The translations under genes and the position numbers were made by a program. From Burkholderiaceae bacterium (GTDB lineage Bacteria; Pseudomonadota; Gammaproteobacteria; Burkholderiales; Burkholderiaceae_C), in NCBI GenBank assembly GCA_029864165.1, contig JAOTTZ010000053.1, positions 1 through 8,470 of the forward strand: DNA of 8,470 nt, written 5' to 3'. Below, in pieces: positions 7,370-8,470 of the stretch (positions are counted from its first letter, which is position 1; each line of letters opens with the position of its first letter). The notes beneath the pieces are model-generated. The model saw only the letters and a list, made by a program, of their open reading frames with translations. It did not search any database and had not been told where the DNA came from.

Positions 7370-7874
7370 CTCGGGAAGCCCATGCGCGATGCCTTTGATA
7401 TTGACACTCGACATTAAGCTCTCGGGCTGGCGTATTGCACAAGATTCATGGTCTGCGCGAATCGAGGTGGCTGAAAATACTACCCTCACCGAACTTCATG
7501 AGTTGATTCTGCAGCTAGTTGGCTTTGCCAACGACCATCTGCATGCTTTCTTTGCGGGACGCACTTGGCGAAGTCGAACCGTTACGTTTGGGGAGCCTAC
7601 CGATACACCGTATGGGTTCAATGAAGGTGAAGAAGTGCCCATCAGTGAAGTTTTTCCGTTATCGAAGGGTCATAAGCTTTTCTATCACTTCGATTTTGGG
7701 GACGATTGGTTGTTCGAGATAGTTCGTCGTCCGAATGCAAAGCAAGCAGATCGAAAGTCACAATACCCACAACTTCTGCAGGAAAAGGGTCAGCGGCTGA
7801 TCCAATACCCCTGCGACGAGGGCTAACCCTTCCTTCAAGCGGACCCGCCTACGGCGGGCCGCTTAAGTCAAACG
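7364..7874 (+). mobile_element. Integron gene cassette 2 (pRiA4b ORF-3-like protein)
   Basis: The cassette runs from the attC1 cut at 7363-7364 to the attC2 cut at 7874-7875, 511 bases. Its left end with the preceding G (GTTAGCCCTCG) is the exact complement of CGAGGGCTAAC at 7817-7827, confirming the unit. It is visibly richer in A+T than recQ and the patatin gene. Confidence 0.9.
7389..7826 (+). CDS. Plasmid pRiA4b ORF-3 family protein, cassette 2
   Basis: This is a 145-residue protein with the family signatures: an opening strand followed by WSARIEVAENTTLTELHELI (21-40), DHLHAFF (49-55), and FYHFDFGDDWLFEI (98-111), the most diagnostic block. The family is widespread and often found on plasmids and other mobile DNA; its biochemical role is not established. 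The start ATG 7389 has a GGGAAG motif about 10 bases upstream; an ATG at 7382 is out of frame. The protein ends at PCDEG. Many relatives continue past the equivalent acidic-Pro region with a Gly-rich tail, so this copy looks shortened. Its TAA (7824-7826) is part of the attC2 R'' box, so the recombination site itself ends the protein. The gene is transcribed away from intI, and codon use is more AT-rich than the flanking chromosome. Confidence 0.85.
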   Translation: MPLILTLDIKLSGWRIAQDSWSARIEVAENTTLTELHELILQLVGFANDHLHAFFAGRTWRSRTVTFGEPTDTPYGFNEGEEVPISEVFPLSKGHKLFYHFDFGDDWLFEIVRRPNAKQADRKSQYPQLLQEKGQRLIQYPCDEG

Positions 7875-7880
7875 TTAAGC
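7821..7880 (+). other. attC: attC2 recombination site of cassette 2
   Basis: R'' GGCTAAC (7821-7827) and R' GTTAAGC (7874-7880) frame a 60-base site. The centre is a textbook hairpin: AAGCGG (7837-7842), bulged A (7843) and CCCGCC (7844-7849), loop TAC (7850-7852), then GGCGGG-CCGCTT (7853-7864), 12 pairs with one extrahelical base. It has the same bulged-A layout as attC1. Confidence 0.93.
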
Positions 7881-7885
7881 ACCAG

Positions 7886-7892
7886 AAGGGAG
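7886..7892 (+). promoter_or_regulatory. Ribosome binding site of cassette 3 gene
   Basis: An AGGGAG motif lies about 9 bases before ATG 7902. The stretch from GGGAG to the ATG differs from that of cassette 1 at only two positions. Confidence 0.6.
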
Positions 7893-7901
7893 ATCATCGC
7901 T

Positions 7902-8261
7902 ATGCGGGCACACGAGAAGATCAACTACGTTGAATTTCCCGCTAATAATTTGGAGCAAACGAAAGCCTTCTTTGAGGCCGCATTCGGATGGTCATTCGTT
8001 GACTACGGGCCAGAGTACACGGCGTTCTCCGATCAAGGGCTTGACGGAGGCTTCTACAAGTCTGAGCTGAAAGCGACAACCAATCGTGGAAGCGCGCTCA
8101 TCGTTCTGTTCAGTCAGTCTCTGGAAGAGACGCTAGCCAAGGTCAAGAGTGCCGGGGGTCGCATCGTCAAGCCCATCTTTCCATTTCCTGGAGGGCGGCG
8201 GTTCCACTTCATTGAGCCAAGTGGTAACGAATTCGCAGTTTGGGGCGAGGCCGGTGCCTAA
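7902..8261 (+). CDS. VOC family (glyoxalase/bleomycin resistance fold) protein, cassette 3
   Basis: This is a 119-residue single-domain protein built of two beta-alpha-beta-beta-beta modules. The first has YVEFPANNLEQTKAFFEAAFGWSFVDYGPEYTAF (9-42). The second has LEETLAKVKSAGGRIVKPIFPFPGGRRFHFIEPSGNEFAVW (74-114), both strongly characteristic of small VOC proteins. Such proteins act as dimers, either as metal-dependent enzymes (glyoxalase, dioxygenase, thiol transferase) or as drug-binding proteins. Glu11 and a C-terminal-module residue are possible metal ligands, but the set is not clearly complete and no substrate can be named. The start ATG 7902 has an AGGGAG ribosome site. The TAA (8259-8261) is embedded in the R'' box of the following attC, as in cassette 2. 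It shows no sign of damage. Confidence 0.88.
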   Translation: MRAHEKINYVEFPANNLEQTKAFFEAAFGWSFVDYGPEYTAFSDQGLDGGFYKSELKATTNRGSALIVLFSQSLEETLAKVKSAGGRIVKPIFPFPGGRRFHFIEPSGNEFAVWGEAGA

Positions 8262-8344
8262 CCCTTTACAGGGACTTCCTTGCGAAGTGTGGCCCCGCGG
8301 GGGATGCGCAAACGACAGCTTTCGGCCACGAGCAGCCGTTTAGG
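8256..8344 (+). other. attC: Probable degenerate attC3
   Basis: R'' GCCTAAC (8256-8262) is a good match to RYYYAAC. Opposing GTGGCC (8288-8293) and GGCCAC (8324-8329) can form an inner stem. GTTTAGG (8338-8344) is only a poor R' (GTTRRRY). The spacer arms pair weakly and the bulged-A layout of attC1 and attC2 is not evident. It may be an inactive or recombined attC, or an attC cut by later rearrangement. Confidence 0.4.
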
Positions 8345-8371
8345 GGGCGTAGGGTCAGGGGGCGTAGGGTC
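8342..8371. repeat. 15-bp tandem direct repeat, two copies
   Basis: AGGGGGCGTAGGGTC occurs at 8342-8356 and again, without gap, at 8357-8371. It starts exactly at the weak end of the putative attC3. The cause is unknown: replication slippage or a scar at an element junction are both possible. Confidence 0.85.
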
Positions 8372-8436
8372 AAGCCTTGCTTCTGAATCATCGCCATTCT
8401 GGGAATCTCGACTCTAGACCTCTCTAGCGAGGGTTC

Positions 8437-8470
8437 ATGATGAAGGCGCGTCCTTTGTCATCGTTCTCGC
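8437..8470 (+). CDS. Possible start of a further gene, cut by the window end
   Basis: Two adjacent ATG codons (8437 and 8440) open a frame, MMKARPLSSFS, that continues to the window end. GAGGG at 8429-8433 lies 6 bases before the second ATG, so that start is more likely. Too little is visible to name a product. It could be the gene of a fourth cassette or of an inserted element. The 92 bases between the putative attC3 end and this start show only the tandem repeat. Confidence 0.3.
   Translation, partial: MMKARPLSSFS

Larger units (their letters stand above)
7875..8338 (+). mobile_element. Integron gene cassette 3 (VOC-fold protein), right edge uncertain
   Basis: The left end is fixed by the attC2 cut. 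The start GTTAAGCACC is complementary to GGTGCCTAAC at 8253-8262 except for one base, supporting the unit and R'' of its attC. The right edge at GTTTAGG (8338-8344) is a weak guess because the R' match is poor. Confidence 0.6.

Overview
The window looks like a GC-rich proteobacterial chromosome, most likely a betaproteobacterium of the Burkholderiales type. That assignment rests on composition and on the style of the RecQ, patatin-like and IntI proteins; no marker gene fixes the taxon. The main content is the front end of a chromosomal (non-class-1-cassette) integron sitting directly upstream of recQ.

Layout. Bases 10-3653 (+) hold a large membrane patatin-like phospholipase. It is split in two reading frames by a -1 shift at a run of six C at 1285-1290. 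Convergent with it, and only 19 bases away, is recQ (3673-5589, -), a full-length DNA helicase with ATPase, RQC zinc and HRDC parts. Immediately upstream of recQ on the same strand is the integron integrase intI (5615-6613, -). It has all six tyrosine-recombinase catalytic residues and the extra IntI-specific segment.

Between intI and the cassettes (6614-6727) lie a perfect LexA-type SOS box over the presumed intI promoter, a perfect 12-bp inverted repeat with a 3-nt spacer, and the attI core site GTTGGGC. To the right are three cassettes read away from intI: an SRPBCC-fold protein, a pRiA4b ORF-3-like protein and a VOC/glyoxalase-fold protein. The first two end in well-formed attC sites with the R''/R' core pair and a bulged-A hairpin. 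The third has a clear R'' but a degenerate remainder. It is followed by a 15-bp tandem repeat and the start of a possible further gene that runs off the window.

How the parts work together. DNA damage would relieve LexA at the intI promoter. IntI would then excise and insert cassettes by recombining folded single-stranded attC sites with attI. Because recQ follows intI by about 25 bases with no visible terminator, the same SOS signal may also drive recQ; this is an inference. The cassette proteins are small accessory folds of unknown specific role. Nothing in the window ties the patatin-like gene functionally to the integron.
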